Positions 47,601 through 59,535 of a stretch of DNA of 64,000 nt are shown piece by piece. The position numbers and the translations under genes were made by a program. A model generated the notes under the pieces. It was not told the origin of the DNA and did no database searches. It saw only the letters and a list, made by a program, of their open reading frames with translations. This DNA is from Acinetobacter genomosp. 15BJ (lineage in GTDB: Bacteria > Pseudomonadota > Gammaproteobacteria > Pseudomonadales > Moraxellaceae). Position 1 is the first letter of the stretch. Each line of letters begins with the position of its first letter. The stretch is taken from NCBI RefSeq assembly GCF_000400715.1, contig NZ_KE007347.1, positions 1,657,382-1,721,381 on the forward strand, written 5' to 3'.

Positions 47601-48650
47601 TTCGCCTTGAGCCAATAGCTCTCGCTCTGCATTAATCACCAACATGCCATAGTTGGGCAATGGCTTACCAATGGTGACGGGCTTGCCCTGCTGTAATAAT
47701 TCTAAGCTGGCAGATACTGTTGTTTCAGTTGGACCATAGGTATTAAACATTTGATGATGTGGTAAGGCCCAACGTTCCACCAATGAATCAGGGCACATTT
47801 CCCCGCCTAGGTTGATAATACGCAAGTTCGGGACATCTTCGGGAAATAAGGCCAACAAGGTAGGTACCGCATGTAATACGGTAATCTGTTGTTGTTTCAG
47901 CGTTTGACATAACCGTTCTGGATCACTGACTAAGGATTTTGGTGCAATCCACAAGCTTGCACCTACCAGATAAGATAACCAGATTTCTTCAAAAGACATA
48001 TCAAAAGCAACGGAGAACCCTTGATAGACCTTATCCTGTTCCTGAATCCCTAAAATACTGTTTTCACTGCGCAGGAAATGACAAATATTTTTCTGGGTGA
48101 TCACAATGCCTTTCGGCTTTCCTGTTGAGCCCGAGGTATAAATAATATAGGCAGGCTGTTCAGGCGTGGTTTTGGCTAATTCCACAGTCTCATGCAGTGG
48201 CCACTGCAATTCAGTATTGGTCCATTTGCTCTGTGGGACGTCTTGTAGATGTTCATACCATTCATCACTGGTAATCATCCCCACTGCTGCTGCATCTTCA
48301 AGACAAACGGCGATTCGATCTGCGGGTGTATCCATATCAAATGGTAACCAAGCTGCTCCGCTCAGACAAATCGCCAACTGAGATTTTAATAATTCAATAC
48401 CACGTGGCAGCCATAAGCCAATAATATCTCCAGCTTTTACCCCCTTAAGGGTCAAATGCTGCGCCATGACCAAGGCTTGCTGGTAGAGCTCACCATAGCT
48501 CAGCTTTTGTTCAGCCTCGATCAAGGCAATTTTTTCTGGAAATGTCTGTGCCGTCTGAATAAAAATATCAGCAAGGACTTCATGCTGTAAAAATTCTGGG
48601 TGGTACTTACCACGAATAATATTTTTTGCGCTCATCACACATTGGTTCAT
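44652..48650 (-). CDS. Membrane-bound single-module NRPS, Pls (poly-lysine synthetase)-like
   Basis: The 1332-residue protein has an adenylation domain (about 25-520; YTSGSTGKPKG at 171-181, NTYGPTETT), a carrier domain with the pantetheine serine in LGGHSLL (about 575), then six membrane helices flanking three left-handed-beta-helix acyltransferase-like domains. No condensation or thioesterase domain is present. This layout and size match epsilon-poly-L-lysine synthetase, where the three tandem domains form isopeptide bonds. By alignment to GrsA I read the specificity residues as D-M-E-H-I-L-T-V; the acidic E at position 239 would suit a basic amino acid. The product is unknown. It stands alone between two terminators. 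Confidence 0.85.
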   Translation of the reverse strand: MNQCVMSAKNIIRGKYHPEFLQHEVLADIFIQTAQTFPEKIALIEAEQKLSYGELYQQALVMAQHLTLKGVKAGDIIGLWLPRGIELLKSQLAICLSGAAWLPFDMDTPADRIAVCLEDAAAVGMITSDEWYEHLQDVPQSKWTNTELQWPLHETVELAKTTPEQPAYIIYTSGSTGKPKGIVITQKNICHFLRSENSILGIQEQDKVYQGFSVAFDMSFEEIWLSYLVGASLWIAPKSLVSDPERLCQTLKQQQITVLHAVPTLLALFPEDVPNLRIINLGGEMCPDSLVERWALPHHQMFNTYGPTETTVSASLELLQQGKPVTIGKPLPNYGMLVINAERELLAQGETGELCIFGPSVAQGYLGRADLTADKFIENPWANNEDEISLYRTGDLAKIDEFGQVHCLGRADDQIKIRGFRVELGEIEAALCDLDGIGTAAVILRAEDGIDQLIAFIAPELEAKQAIEIKQLRYQLSQRLPPYMVPNRFEIIEEVPRLLSGKLDRKALKARPLTSVIDRSESDQPQNEAEQILFEILNRLFPNIPIKLDSDFFDDLGGHSLLAAVLISNLREHPQYSHLTIQSLYQARKVGAIAALMLEQPEPSLFDRQIGQNNPRNQSYKWLCGIAQAVTIPVLISINILQWLAPFFTYHYFTGGTRDSIPYAIVLSLLVYISVIIASFAVSITVKRLLMLGIGAGRYPLWGMTYFRWWLADRISSISPVYLLSGSTLLNLYLKALGAKIGHDVSISSVHIRMPSLLKIEDGVSVGSNVNLENAKVEHGQLVLGSIQLKQDSYVGSYAVLEENTVLEPQAHVNALTSIEYGTTVPAGEIWDGTPAKKIGHIDELESLAARPKLFLLRKFSEYGYYSISALIIACLFFIPIFPSFLLVDWLDVNVFNIDPNNHVQIALYYFILAIPASAMMMIITALISSAIRKIVLPRLETGTYAIHGGTYYRKWFAAQILETSLQTLHGLFATLYAPTWFRMLGAKVGKNTEISTATGVIPEMLTLGEESFIADAVMLGDEEIKGGWMSLKSTQIGNRSFVGNSAYIADGTVLPDNVLIGVQSKTPDNREMYSGQTWFGSPPLLLPAREAAAQYPDHLTFKPSIKRRFMRGLIEGLRIVLPTALAIGVGYMIVLEVIDVINDYSIAMGLLALTMAGLLYGVGCFVIVTVLKWALIGRYQPRSAPMWTMFVWLSEGITSLYESVAIPNFLNYLRGTPMLPFFLRLLGVKIGKDVYLDTADITEFDCVKIGDRAEFNSFSGPQTHLFEDRIMKIGQVNIGNDVVVNSRSIILYNANVADHAVLGPLTLVMKGENIPAKSAWIGSPAVPWKHS

Positions 48651-48786
48651 TTTTATACTCTCTTTAATGTTCTGATTTAGCTAAAGACGAAATGAGGTAT
48701 TCGTATTAGCTGCTAAATTAAAGAGAGCAACTTAAAACAACATTAAAGTGTGATGTCTGAATAAACAATAAAAACCTGAACAGAAC

Positions 48787-48811
48787 AAAAGTGATCAATC
48801 TGACCACTTTT
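48787..48811 (-). terminator. Probable terminator of pqi operon
   Basis: AAAAGTG and CACTTTT pair, extended by TCA/TGA, 9 bases after the pqiC stop on the minus strand. Confidence 0.55.
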
Positions 48812-48819
48812 CAGCTAAA

Positions 48820-49521
48820 TTATGAACAAATTACCCCATTTATGTTGGGTGAAGTTTTTGCATCTAAGGACACAATTGACAGAGCCATTGCATCAATAAC
48901 TCGACTCAATGAACTACTCGCACCACTCACAATGTCTTGTATCTGATTGTTCTTACCTGATACTGGCTGAGTAAAAGTCATACGACATGCCAACTGCTGA
49001 TTTTGGGTTGAGTTCTGATCTAAGGTGATATTTGGATCATTACGCTTAATGATCCACGCAACAGAAACTTCAACATTTTTGTTCGCGATATCGGATGTAT
49101 TAATGATATCAAAATGTGAAAAGTCGGTTGCAACACGATAAGACACCTTGCCACCCACCATACCGCTATTATAACGGTCAACCGCACCAAGCTTTTGCTG
49201 TAGACCAGCAGACAGGTTATCTCTTAATTCAGCCCCAAGCGTAGACGTCCAACGCTCGTTTTCCATGATTTTAGATTTACCCGCTGCATCCTGTATCACG
49301 ATAGGCGCACGATTGATACGATCCGGCAATCCAACAGGCAATACTTCAATGACCTTGACCTTTGAACTTGGCAATGGAGAAACTTTGCTTGCCAAGGTGT
49401 AATAATTCGGTGTGGGTGAACCCGAACAGGCTGTGAGCAACACCGCAGCAGATAAGATGCTCACGCTGCTGAGCACTCCTGCTACAGCAGATGAATGTTT
49501 AGCGATGACTGTTCTTATCAT
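48820..49521 (-). CDS. pqiC: PqiC-like outer-membrane lipoprotein
   Basis: The 233-residue protein has a lipoprotein signal (VLLTACSGS, lipidated Cys near residue 32) and the ABC-type transport auxiliary lipoprotein (DUF330) fold: YYTLASKVSPLP, VGLPDRINRAPIV, WTSTLGAELRDNLS. In E. coli PqiC joins the PqiB needle at the outer membrane for lipid transport. It overlaps pqiB by four bases. Confidence 0.87.
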   Translation of the reverse strand: MIRTVIAKHSSAVAGVLSSVSILSAAVLLTACSGSPTPNYYTLASKVSPLPSSKVKVIEVLPVGLPDRINRAPIVIQDAAGKSKIMENERWTSTLGAELRDNLSAGLQQKLGAVDRYNSGMVGGKVSYRVATDFSHFDIINTSDIANKNVEVSVAWIIKRNDPNITLDQNSTQNQQLACRMTFTQPVSGKNNQIQDIVSGASSSLSRVIDAMALSIVSLDAKTSPNINGVICS

Positions 49522-51170
49522 TTGTTTGCCTCTGCTTTTTTACCCCGAATCAGTGATTCAGGATGCTGTTCAATATAATCAGCCATTAATTGTAAAGATG
49601 CCGCAGCTCGGGTCATTTGCTGCAATGCTTTACGCACATCCTGCTGCATCGGTGCATCACTGGATAAAATAGATTCACTCGATTGCATGGTTTTACGCAC
49701 ATCATTCAGTGTCGCTTGCAAACCTGGTGCAACTTTGCCATCTAACTGTTTCACCAATTTGTCAGTCGACTCAATGGTGGTATTCATATTATTAAGCGTC
49801 TTACGAACATCTTGCCCAATCTCTTCGAGTGGGAACTTACTCACTTTATCCGCGATTTGTGAAACTTGCGCCTGTAAGCCACTCAACTCTGTTGCAGTGG
49901 TTGGTACTTCAACACGTCCATCTGGTCTCGTAATTAAAGAAGCTGCTTTGGCTTTTGGAAACTTATCAAAGGCAATGTAGTTCTGACCTGTTAATAAATT
50001 ACCCGTCCGCATCTGTGCACGCCAACCTCTCTCAATAAAGTATTTAAAAATTTCGCCATCTGGATCAAGTTCTTTGCCATGCGCTAAACGCGATGGATAA
50101 ATCACAGCATCCACGCGCATTCTTAAATGCGTATAAGACCGATCAAATTCGACATTAATTGCTTTAACATTACCAATCTCGATGCCCATAAAGTCAATTG
50201 GTGCACCCGCGGTTAAACCACGAAGTGAATGATCAAAATACATAATAATTGGACGCGGCTTACCATCAGGCTCTTTCATCGCCTCTTTACGAGAATCTGA
50301 TAAAGTAAAATAACTATTGTCTGGTGCAATAGCGCCAGCAGAATTTTCTGGATAACCAAAGGCAATACCGCCCGCAATAATACTGGCAAGCGATTGCGTA
50401 TCCAGATTAAATCCTGACGCATTTAAGGTCACATCGACTCCACTGGCCTGCCAAAAACGCGCATCTGTGGTTACGAACTTATCATAAGGAGATTGAATAA
50501 AGGTTTGTAGTTCAACACTTTTTCCATCTGCTGCCAATTTATATGCCGTAATCTGCCCAACATTAATTCTGCGATAGTAAATCGGCACGCCTACATCAAG
50601 TGACCCCAAGTCCTGCGCTTTTAAGAAAAAGACCTTGCCCGGTATATCCGATGACACTACTGGTGGGACTTCAAGCCCAGTAAAATTCTCTTGCTTCTGT
50701 TCAGCCTTCCCCCCATCGACTTCAATGTATGCCCCTGAGAGTAAGGTATCAATACCCGAAATACCGCCCGTTCCGACTCTTGGCCTCACCACCCAAAAAC
50801 GCGAATCTTTGGCAGCAAAATTACTGGCATCTTTGCGTAATTCAATTTTGGCAATGACATGCGATCGGTCATCCGAAAGATCAATTTGTCGAACCAAGCC
50901 AATATCGACCTGTTTATAGCGTACCGTGGTTTTCCCTGCAACCAAGCCTTCTGCTGTTCGGAAAGACACTTCGATGGTTGGGCCAGTATCCAAAATGGCT
51001 TTTGCTGCAAGCGAAAGTGCGATTAAAAGCGCAACAAATGGAACCAGCCAAATGAGCGCAGGTCTCCAACGTCCCTTCTTTTTTTCAGGTTCGTCAAAGA
51101 TTGCATCGTTCTGCGTTAACACCGTAGTATTTTCTTCAGAATCTTGGCTATTCGGGGTATTTTCTGACAT
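49518..51170 (-). CDS. pqiB: PqiB-like MCE (MlaD) lipid-transport protein
   Basis: The ATG at 51170 behind GAAAG gives 550 residues. After one N-terminal helix (LIWLVPFVALLIALSLAAK) come three MlaD/MCE domains (PTIEVSFRTAEGLVAGKT; GSLDVGVPIYYRRINVGQI; FDHSLRGLTAGAPIDFMGIE) and a C-terminal helical coiled coil. In E. coli PqiB hexamers form a tube through the periplasm to move lipids. A TTG eight codons earlier is a weaker start. Confidence 0.9.
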   Translation of the reverse strand: MSENTPNSQDSEENTTVLTQNDAIFDEPEKKKGRWRPALIWLVPFVALLIALSLAAKAILDTGPTIEVSFRTAEGLVAGKTTVRYKQVDIGLVRQIDLSDDRSHVIAKIELRKDASNFAAKDSRFWVVRPRVGTGGISGIDTLLSGAYIEVDGGKAEQKQENFTGLEVPPVVSSDIPGKVFFLKAQDLGSLDVGVPIYYRRINVGQITAYKLAADGKSVELQTFIQSPYDKFVTTDARFWQASGVDVTLNASGFNLDTQSLASIIAGGIAFGYPENSAGAIAPDNSYFTLSDSRKEAMKEPDGKPRPIIMYFDHSLRGLTAGAPIDFMGIEIGNVKAINVEFDRSYTHLRMRVDAVIYPSRLAHGKELDPDGEIFKYFIERGWRAQMRTGNLLTGQNYIAFDKFPKAKAASLITRPDGRVEVPTTATELSGLQAQVSQIADKVSKFPLEEIGQDVRKTLNNMNTTIESTDKLVKQLDGKVAPGLQATLNDVRKTMQSSESILSSDAPMQQDVRKALQQMTRAAASLQLMADYIEQHPESLIRGKKAEANK

Positions 51171-51215
51171 AGTGATCTTTCTTTTATAGGTCAAAAATAA
51201 GGCTCATCTTCAATC

Positions 51216-51995
51216 TTAACTTTTTAATTGATGAATCGCCGTTCCTTTCAAATGATTTGATTGTTGCGCATTCGCATGATGCGCCTTGAAATAATTGTCC
51301 CAAATAATTCTTGGATCAAAACTGAGTGAAGCAAACATGGTCAACACCACCACAGCACCAAAAGCCACTGCACCCGGCCCAGCCAATATAGTTGCAAGCG
51401 ACTGAATCTGAATCAGTGCCGTCAATAATGCAACCACAAAGACATCAATCATGGACCAACGCCCAATAAATTCAACAATACGATACATCAGCGCACATTG
51501 TTCAGGGGTAAAATGCCATTTTGAGGAAGATTGCATATAGACTGAAATTAATAAAAAAATCAGAATCAATAATTTTAAAATCGGGATAAAAATACTGGCC
51601 ATAAAAATAACCACAGACACCAGATAATCACTATTTTGCCAAAAATAGATCACACCACTGATAATGGTATCTTGCTGACGCCCCAACAAAGAATCTGTTA
51701 CCGTCATGGGTAGCACATTCGCTGGAATATATAAAATTGCTGCAGCGACCACCAAAGCAAAAGTACGATTTAAACTTTGTGGTTTACGTGAATGCAAAGT
51801 ACTTTTACATCTCAAACATTGAGCATGATTTTGCTGATCTGTGTGACTTCCTACAGAATTGAGTAATCCACAGCAATGACATTGAATGAGCCCGACCTGT
51901 TTTGCCCTGACATAATTTTTGATCTGTAAATCAACATCGGAAAGGTGTTCTACAATTGAACCGATCTCAGTGTCATGGTCGTGTTTTTGCTTCAT
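51216..51995 (-). CDS. pqiA: PqiA-like membrane protein, second half
   Basis: This 259-residue protein is one PqiA domain: an N-terminal zinc-ribbon-like CHCC and CLRC pair (IQCHCCGLLNSVG, QCLRCKSTLHSRK) followed by four helices, starting FALVVAAAILYIPANVLPM. E. coli PqiA is a single protein with two such domains. Here the halves are separate genes overlapping by four bases (51992-51995). It probably supplies lipid to PqiB at the inner membrane. Confidence 0.87.
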   Translation of the reverse strand: MKQKHDHDTEIGSIVEHLSDVDLQIKNYVRAKQVGLIQCHCCGLLNSVGSHTDQQNHAQCLRCKSTLHSRKPQSLNRTFALVVAAAILYIPANVLPMTVTDSLLGRQQDTIISGVIYFWQNSDYLVSVVIFMASIFIPILKLLILIFLLISVYMQSSSKWHFTPEQCALMYRIVEFIGRWSMIDVFVVALLTALIQIQSLATILAGPGAVAFGAVVVLTMFASLSFDPRIIWDNYFKAHHANAQQSNHLKGTAIHQLKS

Positions 51996-52642
51996 CCCAA
52001 ACTCCGATCAACTTCATCCCAGATATCTTTAATCTTTACCGAAGCAATATAGACCAAAAGCACGCTCAATAATGTAAACGCCCAGAGTGCAACACCAGGA
52101 ATGACGGTGACCATCCCCACAAGTTTGACCAAGGTTACAAGTACACCAATTAAAAAGACCTCAACCATTCCCCATGTCCGAAACAGAAATAAGGCTCTCA
52201 GTGCCAAAGTCAAAAATTGAGGCCTAATCTTCAACACACTAATAAAGAAAAGCACATAGCTCAGCAATAACAGCTCAATTAAAGGAACAATAAAAGTTGT
52301 AATCAGAATCAAAACACCGACCAATGCACGATCAATATGAAACATAGTCCATGCAGCACCGATTAAAGTGGTCTGAGAGGTATTACCCTGTAGCTCAACA
52401 ATAACGATGGGAAAACTATTGGCAATCACAAAAACAATCAAAGCGGTAATGACCAAGGCAAGCAAAGATGAAAAAGATCGACTTCGACGATATAACTCTG
52501 CACCACAACAGGTGCAATATGCCCGTTCACCCGATGCAAGCTCAACCCTGCGATATATTGCATCGCATTCTTCACAACCCGCCAGTTCATTGAGTCTGAC
52601 TTGCTGACCAATCACTAAGGATGGATTATTTTTATTCGCCAT
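51992..52642 (-). CDS. pqiA: PqiA-like membrane protein, first half
   Basis: The 216-residue protein carries a CEEC / CTCC zinc-ribbon-like pair (LAGCEECDAIYRR, AYCTCCGAELYRR) and four helices beginning LLALVITALIVFVIANSFPI. It corresponds to the N-terminal half of E. coli PqiA and heads the pqiAABC operon. The 52643-52957 gap upstream holds its promoter region (no clear site) and a terminator; I see no gene in it. Confidence 0.87.
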   Translation of the reverse strand: MANKNNPSLVIGQQVRLNELAGCEECDAIYRRVELASGERAYCTCCGAELYRRSRSFSSLLALVITALIVFVIANSFPIVIVELQGNTSQTTLIGAAWTMFHIDRALVGVLILITTFIVPLIELLLLSYVLFFISVLKIRPQFLTLALRALFLFRTWGMVEVFLIGVLVTLVKLVGMVTVIPGVALWAFTLLSVLLVYIASVKIKDIWDEVDRSLG

Positions 52643-52887
52643 AAAGTCAAACTCATCACACAGATTCTTTGTTGTTTAAGAAATCGACTTAACCCATTTA
52701 TACCTTTTATTTTTGCAATCACAACTAAGGACTATATTTCTTACACAATATGTAAACAAATCATCATCTAAAAGCATTCTTAATCATACCAATTGATGGC
52801 TTGTTCCGTCTTTATCTGCAAGATCATAGCTCAGGTACGGGTAGTCTATCACCGACCACACGGCAGCCCTATCATCATGCATAAAAA

Positions 52888-52928
52888 AGACGAATAGGTT
52901 GCAGATTACGCCTACAACCTATTCGTCT
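52888..52928 (-). terminator. Terminator of the permease gene
   Basis: AGACGAATAGGTTG (52888-52902) and CAACCTATTCGTCT (52915-52928) form a perfect 14-bp stem; on the minus strand six T follow. It lies 30 bases past the permease stop. Confidence 0.85.
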
Positions 52929-52957
52929 ATATGCTTATTTTTTAAATTAAATTTTAT

Positions 52958-54448
52958 TTAAACTGCTTTGTTTTTATAAAAAATATTGTAGCTCGCATAG
53001 CAGGCAATAATAAACAGGACACAACAGACAAAACCCACTTGCATTGATGGATCAGTCACCATACTGATACAGGTGATCACACAGAATACCCCACCTAAAA
53101 TCGGTGTCAGTGGAAATAAAGGGGCTGCAAATTTAAGATCTTTGACTGTTTTACCTGATTTAATCCATTGTCTACGGAAGTTAAATTGAGAGACACAAAT
53201 TGAAATCCACACCACCACCATGGTAAAGGCAGCCACACCCAATAAATTTTTAAAAATCGTTTCAGGTGCAAAATGTTCTGACAATAAACCCGGAATTGCG
53301 CCAAACATGGTCACGATAATGGCAATAATCGGTGTACCTGAACGGGTCAACTTTGAAAACACTTTTGGCAACTGCTTCTTCTCTGACAATGACCACATCA
53401 TCCGCGATGCAGCAAACAAACCTGAGTTCGCCGCAGATAAAAGCGCGGTAATAATCACAAAACGAATAATATCTTCTGCGTATGGAATGCCAATGTAATT
53501 AAATACCGTAACAAATGGGCTATTGCTGACACTGTTGGCATTTATACCTGCCATTTCATAAGGCAGTAATGCACAAATCACCACAATAGTACCCACAAAG
53601 AAAATCAATAAACGCCAGATCGCGGCATTGATTGCTTTAGGTACTGTTTTCGCTGGTTCTTCTGCTTCACCTGCCGCGACACCAATCAACTCTGTACCAG
53701 AGAATGCAAAGTTCACGATCAACATGGTCGCAAAAATTGGGAAAATACCATTTGGAAACCAGCCATGTTCCGTCAACTTACTGAACAACGGTGCCGACTC
53801 ATGCCCATGATAAGAAATAAAGCCAAAGATAGCGGCTAAACCCAATCCAATAAAACAGATAATCGTCAGGACTTTAACCAAAGACAACCAGAATTCTGAC
53901 TCAGCAAATAATCGTGTCGAACTGACATTCAAGCTAAACACCAGCCCTGCAAATAATAAGGTCCACGTCCACATGGAAATAGACGGAAACCATTCCTGCA
54001 TCAATAAAGCAGCGGCTGTAAATTCAGTCCCTAACGTTGCAGTCCACGTCAGCCAATACAACCACGTGATCATATAGCCTGTTCCTGGACCAATATAAGT
54101 TCTGGCATATTCACCAAAAGAACCTGAAACTGGCATCTGTACAGCGAGTTCACCTAAACACAGCATCACCATGTATGCAATTACACCACCCAGTAGGTAA
54201 GAGAGAATCGCACCGACTGGACCAGCCTGAGAAATGACATCGCCAGAGCCTAAAAACAGCCCTGTTCCAATTGCACCACCTAAAGAAATCATGACCAAAT
54301 GACGTTTGGTCATGGCACGTTTCAATGGTTTACCCACTTCAGTCTCTGCGCTTGAAGTTTCCGATAAACTGGCAACATCCTGCTGTGGTACATATTGTCC
54401 ACTCAGGACTTCGCCTGAGGGAAATGTCTTTTCGTTATTGTTACTCAT
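52958..54448 (-). CDS. Amino acid permease (APC family), candidate arginine permease
   Basis: The 496-residue protein has a hydrophilic lead of about 45 residues and twelve helices of the amino acid transporter (AAT) branch: KRHLVMISLGGAIGTGLFLG, PGTGYMITWLYWLTW, and FAFSGTELIGVAAGEAEEP. Such proteins are proton symporters for amino acids. It is downstream of astE in the same direction, so arginine or ornithine is a reasonable substrate, but a 172-base gap means co-transcription is unproven. Confidence 0.82.
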   Translation of the reverse strand: MSNNNEKTFPSGEVLSGQYVPQQDVASLSETSSAETEVGKPLKRAMTKRHLVMISLGGAIGTGLFLGSGDVISQAGPVGAILSYLLGGVIAYMVMLCLGELAVQMPVSGSFGEYARTYIGPGTGYMITWLYWLTWTATLGTEFTAAALLMQEWFPSISMWTWTLLFAGLVFSLNVSSTRLFAESEFWLSLVKVLTIICFIGLGLAAIFGFISYHGHESAPLFSKLTEHGWFPNGIFPIFATMLIVNFAFSGTELIGVAAGEAEEPAKTVPKAINAAIWRLLIFFVGTIVVICALLPYEMAGINANSVSNSPFVTVFNYIGIPYAEDIIRFVIITALLSAANSGLFAASRMMWSLSEKKQLPKVFSKLTRSGTPIIAIIVTMFGAIPGLLSEHFAPETIFKNLLGVAAFTMVVVWISICVSQFNFRRQWIKSGKTVKDLKFAAPLFPLTPILGGVFCVITCISMVTDPSMQVGFVCCVLFIIACYASYNIFYKNKAV

Positions 54449-54620
54449 ACACGGTCACTCCAACTGTATTCTTATGACAACCTGTCCTTGCTGTTTCACT
54501 TTCATAAAAACGAATATCTAAACGATATTCTTTGACACGTTTTGTTCTATTGAACATCCATATTCAAACTCCATTTCATCTATTCCTTGCCAACAGTTAA
54601 ACGATTAAGTCGGCGACTGT

Positions 54621-55595
54621 TTATTCAATTTCTTTTAAAATCAGTCCAGCCCGAAGCCCTGTTTTTACCTTGGGGTTTGGAAATAAAATCCAAACTTGTT
54701 GATCATGCGCGACATAATTCCCAGCCTGTTGTGTTGCAATCAACTCACCTTTCTGAAAAGTAGAGAAGTTTGGTGCGTCAGCACTCAATTTAAGCTGAAA
54801 ATCTTCACTTTGTTTTAATACTGAATCCACCACCTTAAACTGGCGAATTGTGTGCTTCTGTCGAGCGGGCAATGCTTGATCTGCAAGGACTGCACGTAGC
54901 ATCTGGTCAGTACTGGCAAACTGGGCTAAATCATTGGCTCCAAAAGGTTTGGCCTTGCCTAGCTCCAAAGTACTACTCGCTGCCTGAAATTTTTCAGCAG
55001 TAAAGTGAGTAAAGGTTTTGCCTGCTGCATTGTGATAGACCAAGGCATCCAGATCAGCCGCCTTCAGACTTTGAATGAGGAATTCATCATAAGGCTTAGT
55101 TTGGTATGGAAATAAGGCAAAAATAGGCAGCAATGAGGCACGAATTGCCGTATGCAAGTCATAATGATAGCGCTGCGCTTGAGGCTGACTTTGTTCAAAA
55201 AACTGTGCTGTCACTTGTTCTAAGTGAGCGGCCCGTTCAGTTTCCTGATCTTGGGCTAATTGCAGATAGGCACCACAGAACATGCGGTTCATATCATTTT
55301 CCAGATAGCGCAATCCATGTCGAATCGCTTCAGGATTCCCCAACACAAACAGTACTCGTACTGCAAGCGTTAAACGCTCGGCAAATAGATCATGAATAAT
55401 CTGGTCCAATAGCTCGATCGGTGCGGTTTCATTACCATGAATCCCAGCAGAAAGCAGCATGGTCTTTCCATAGTTTGTCTTCGGTGTACATTGCAATAGC
55501 CCTTCACCTAGCCATTGCCATGTAAATCCCATTGTCTCACCTTGCATCTGCACAGGCATTCGTTGCGTTAAAGTCAACGTTAATAGATCAACCAT
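54621..55595 (-). CDS. astE: Succinylglutamate desuccinylase
   Basis: AstE cleaves N-succinylglutamate to glutamate and succinate, the last AST step. The 324-residue zinc enzyme has ligands H53 and E56 in GIHGNETAP and a His in [10 protein letters not shown] near residue 149. It is the last ast gene, as in the astCADBE order. Confidence 0.93.
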   Translation of the reverse strand: MVDLLTLTLTQRMPVQMQGETMGFTWQWLGEGLLQCTPKTNYGKTMLLSAGIHGNETAPIELLDQIIHDLFAERLTLAVRVLFVLGNPEAIRHGLRYLENDMNRMFCGAYLQLAQDQETERAAHLEQVTAQFFEQSQPQAQRYHYDLHTAIRASLLPIFALFPYQTKPYDEFLIQSLKAADLDALVYHNAAGKTFTHFTAEKFQAASSTLELGKAKPFGANDLAQFASTDQMLRAVLADQALPARQKHTIRQFKVVDSVLKQSEDFQLKLSADAPNFSTFQKGELIATQQAGNYVAHDQQVWILFPNPKVKTGLRAGLILKEIE

Positions 55596-55628
55596 GTACT
55601 TTCATCCTTAAAAGCCGTTGTTTACTGT

Positions 55629-56969
55629 TTATCTTTGGAAGTGATAAACCGAACCTAAAGCTAAAATTTTGGTTAACTCATCTAATGCGGTACGGCTCTC
55701 GATCAATAAACTTGGATCGGCCAAATCCTCTTGTGTTAACTCATCACGATAATGCTGATCCACCCACTGATTCAGCGTTTTGAACAATGCATCATTCATG
55801 AATAAGTTTGGATTTACAGCAGCTAGTTCAGCTTCATTCACTGCAACACGCAATCGCAAACATGCAGGTCCACCGCCATTACGCATACTTTCACGCAGAT
55901 CAAATACCTTGATGTCATCAATTGGCGTGCCCATTTGAATCATGTCATTCAAATAGCTCCACACTGCTTTGTTGTGACGTGATTCCTCTGGTACCACAAT
56001 GCTCATGCCACCATCTGCACGAGTCAAAATCTGGCTGTTGAATAAATAAGTCGAGACTGCATCTTCAACGCTGACACGATTGTCTGGGACTTCAATCGAG
56101 ATAAAATCTTGTTCGATCCCCGCCATCTTTTTACGAATTTCATCCAAGGCATCAGCCTGATTCAAAAATGCCTGTTGGTGGTGAAACAAGACCTGCTGAT
56201 TACTCACGGCGATGACATCGTTATGGAATACACCTTGATCAATCACATCTGGATTTTGCTGAATGAACACGGTTCGTTTCGCATCTAAACGATGTAAACG
56301 GGCAATTGCTTCACTTGCCTCGCGGGTTTGACGCGCAGGAAATTTTTGCGGTGCAACCGTTCCACCCAGTTGTTGCTGTCCATAAACAAAAACCTGTACA
56401 CCCGCCTGATCATATCCACCACCAAGACGGTTATGATTGGCTGCCCCTTCATCGCCAAACAAGGCTGCTTCTGGCAGTGCTTCGTGGTGCGCGAAATATA
56501 CATCATTATTGAACATCGCTTGAAGAATACGTGTCGTCGTATGATGCTCAATTGATCGATGGAACTTATTATTTAAGTTTGCAGCGGTAAAATGCATACG
56601 TCCGTCAGCACTATCTGCTGATGGTGACACCGTACACGAGTTGGCCGTCCACATCGAAGAAGCTGAACTCAACGATGACAACAGTGCTGGCGCAGTACGC
56701 ATCGCTTGGGTAATCACGTCAATATCACTGCCAGTAAAACCCAAACGACGTAGCGTTGGCACATGCGGACGTTCTTGTGGGGCAAATACACCTTGCTTGA
56801 GTCCTAAATCCGCAAGGGCTTTCATTTTCTTCAAGCCTTGTTTTGCAGCCAACTTGGGATTTGACGCGTTATTACGGTTCTTGGTCGAGGCAACATTACC
56901 AAACGATAAGCCTGCATAATGATGCGTCGGCCCCACTAAACCATCAAAATTGATTTCATAACCTGACAT
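55629..56969 (-). CDS. astB: N-succinylarginine dihydrolase
   Basis: AstB converts N-succinylarginine to N-succinylornithine, CO2 and ammonia. The 446-residue protein begins [20 protein letters not shown] and contains the catalytic segment [16 protein letters not shown] with the nucleophile Cys. Length fits the family. Confidence 0.95.
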   Translation of the reverse strand: MSGYEINFDGLVGPTHHYAGLSFGNVASTKNRNNASNPKLAAKQGLKKMKALADLGLKQGVFAPQERPHVPTLRRLGFTGSDIDVITQAMRTAPALLSSLSSASSMWTANSCTVSPSADSADGRMHFTAANLNNKFHRSIEHHTTTRILQAMFNNDVYFAHHEALPEAALFGDEGAANHNRLGGGYDQAGVQVFVYGQQQLGGTVAPQKFPARQTREASEAIARLHRLDAKRTVFIQQNPDVIDQGVFHNDVIAVSNQQVLFHHQQAFLNQADALDEIRKKMAGIEQDFISIEVPDNRVSVEDAVSTYLFNSQILTRADGGMSIVVPEESRHNKAVWSYLNDMIQMGTPIDDIKVFDLRESMRNGGGPACLRLRVAVNEAELAAVNPNLFMNDALFKTLNQWVDQHYRDELTQEDLADPSLLIESRTALDELTKILALGSVYHFQR

Positions 56970-57001
56970 TTTATTCTCCCTGTGTCCCGATACAAGCCGA
57001 C

Positions 57002-59514
<2,513 letters not shown>

Positions 59515-59535
59515 GGGCAGATGCTCACAGCAGAC

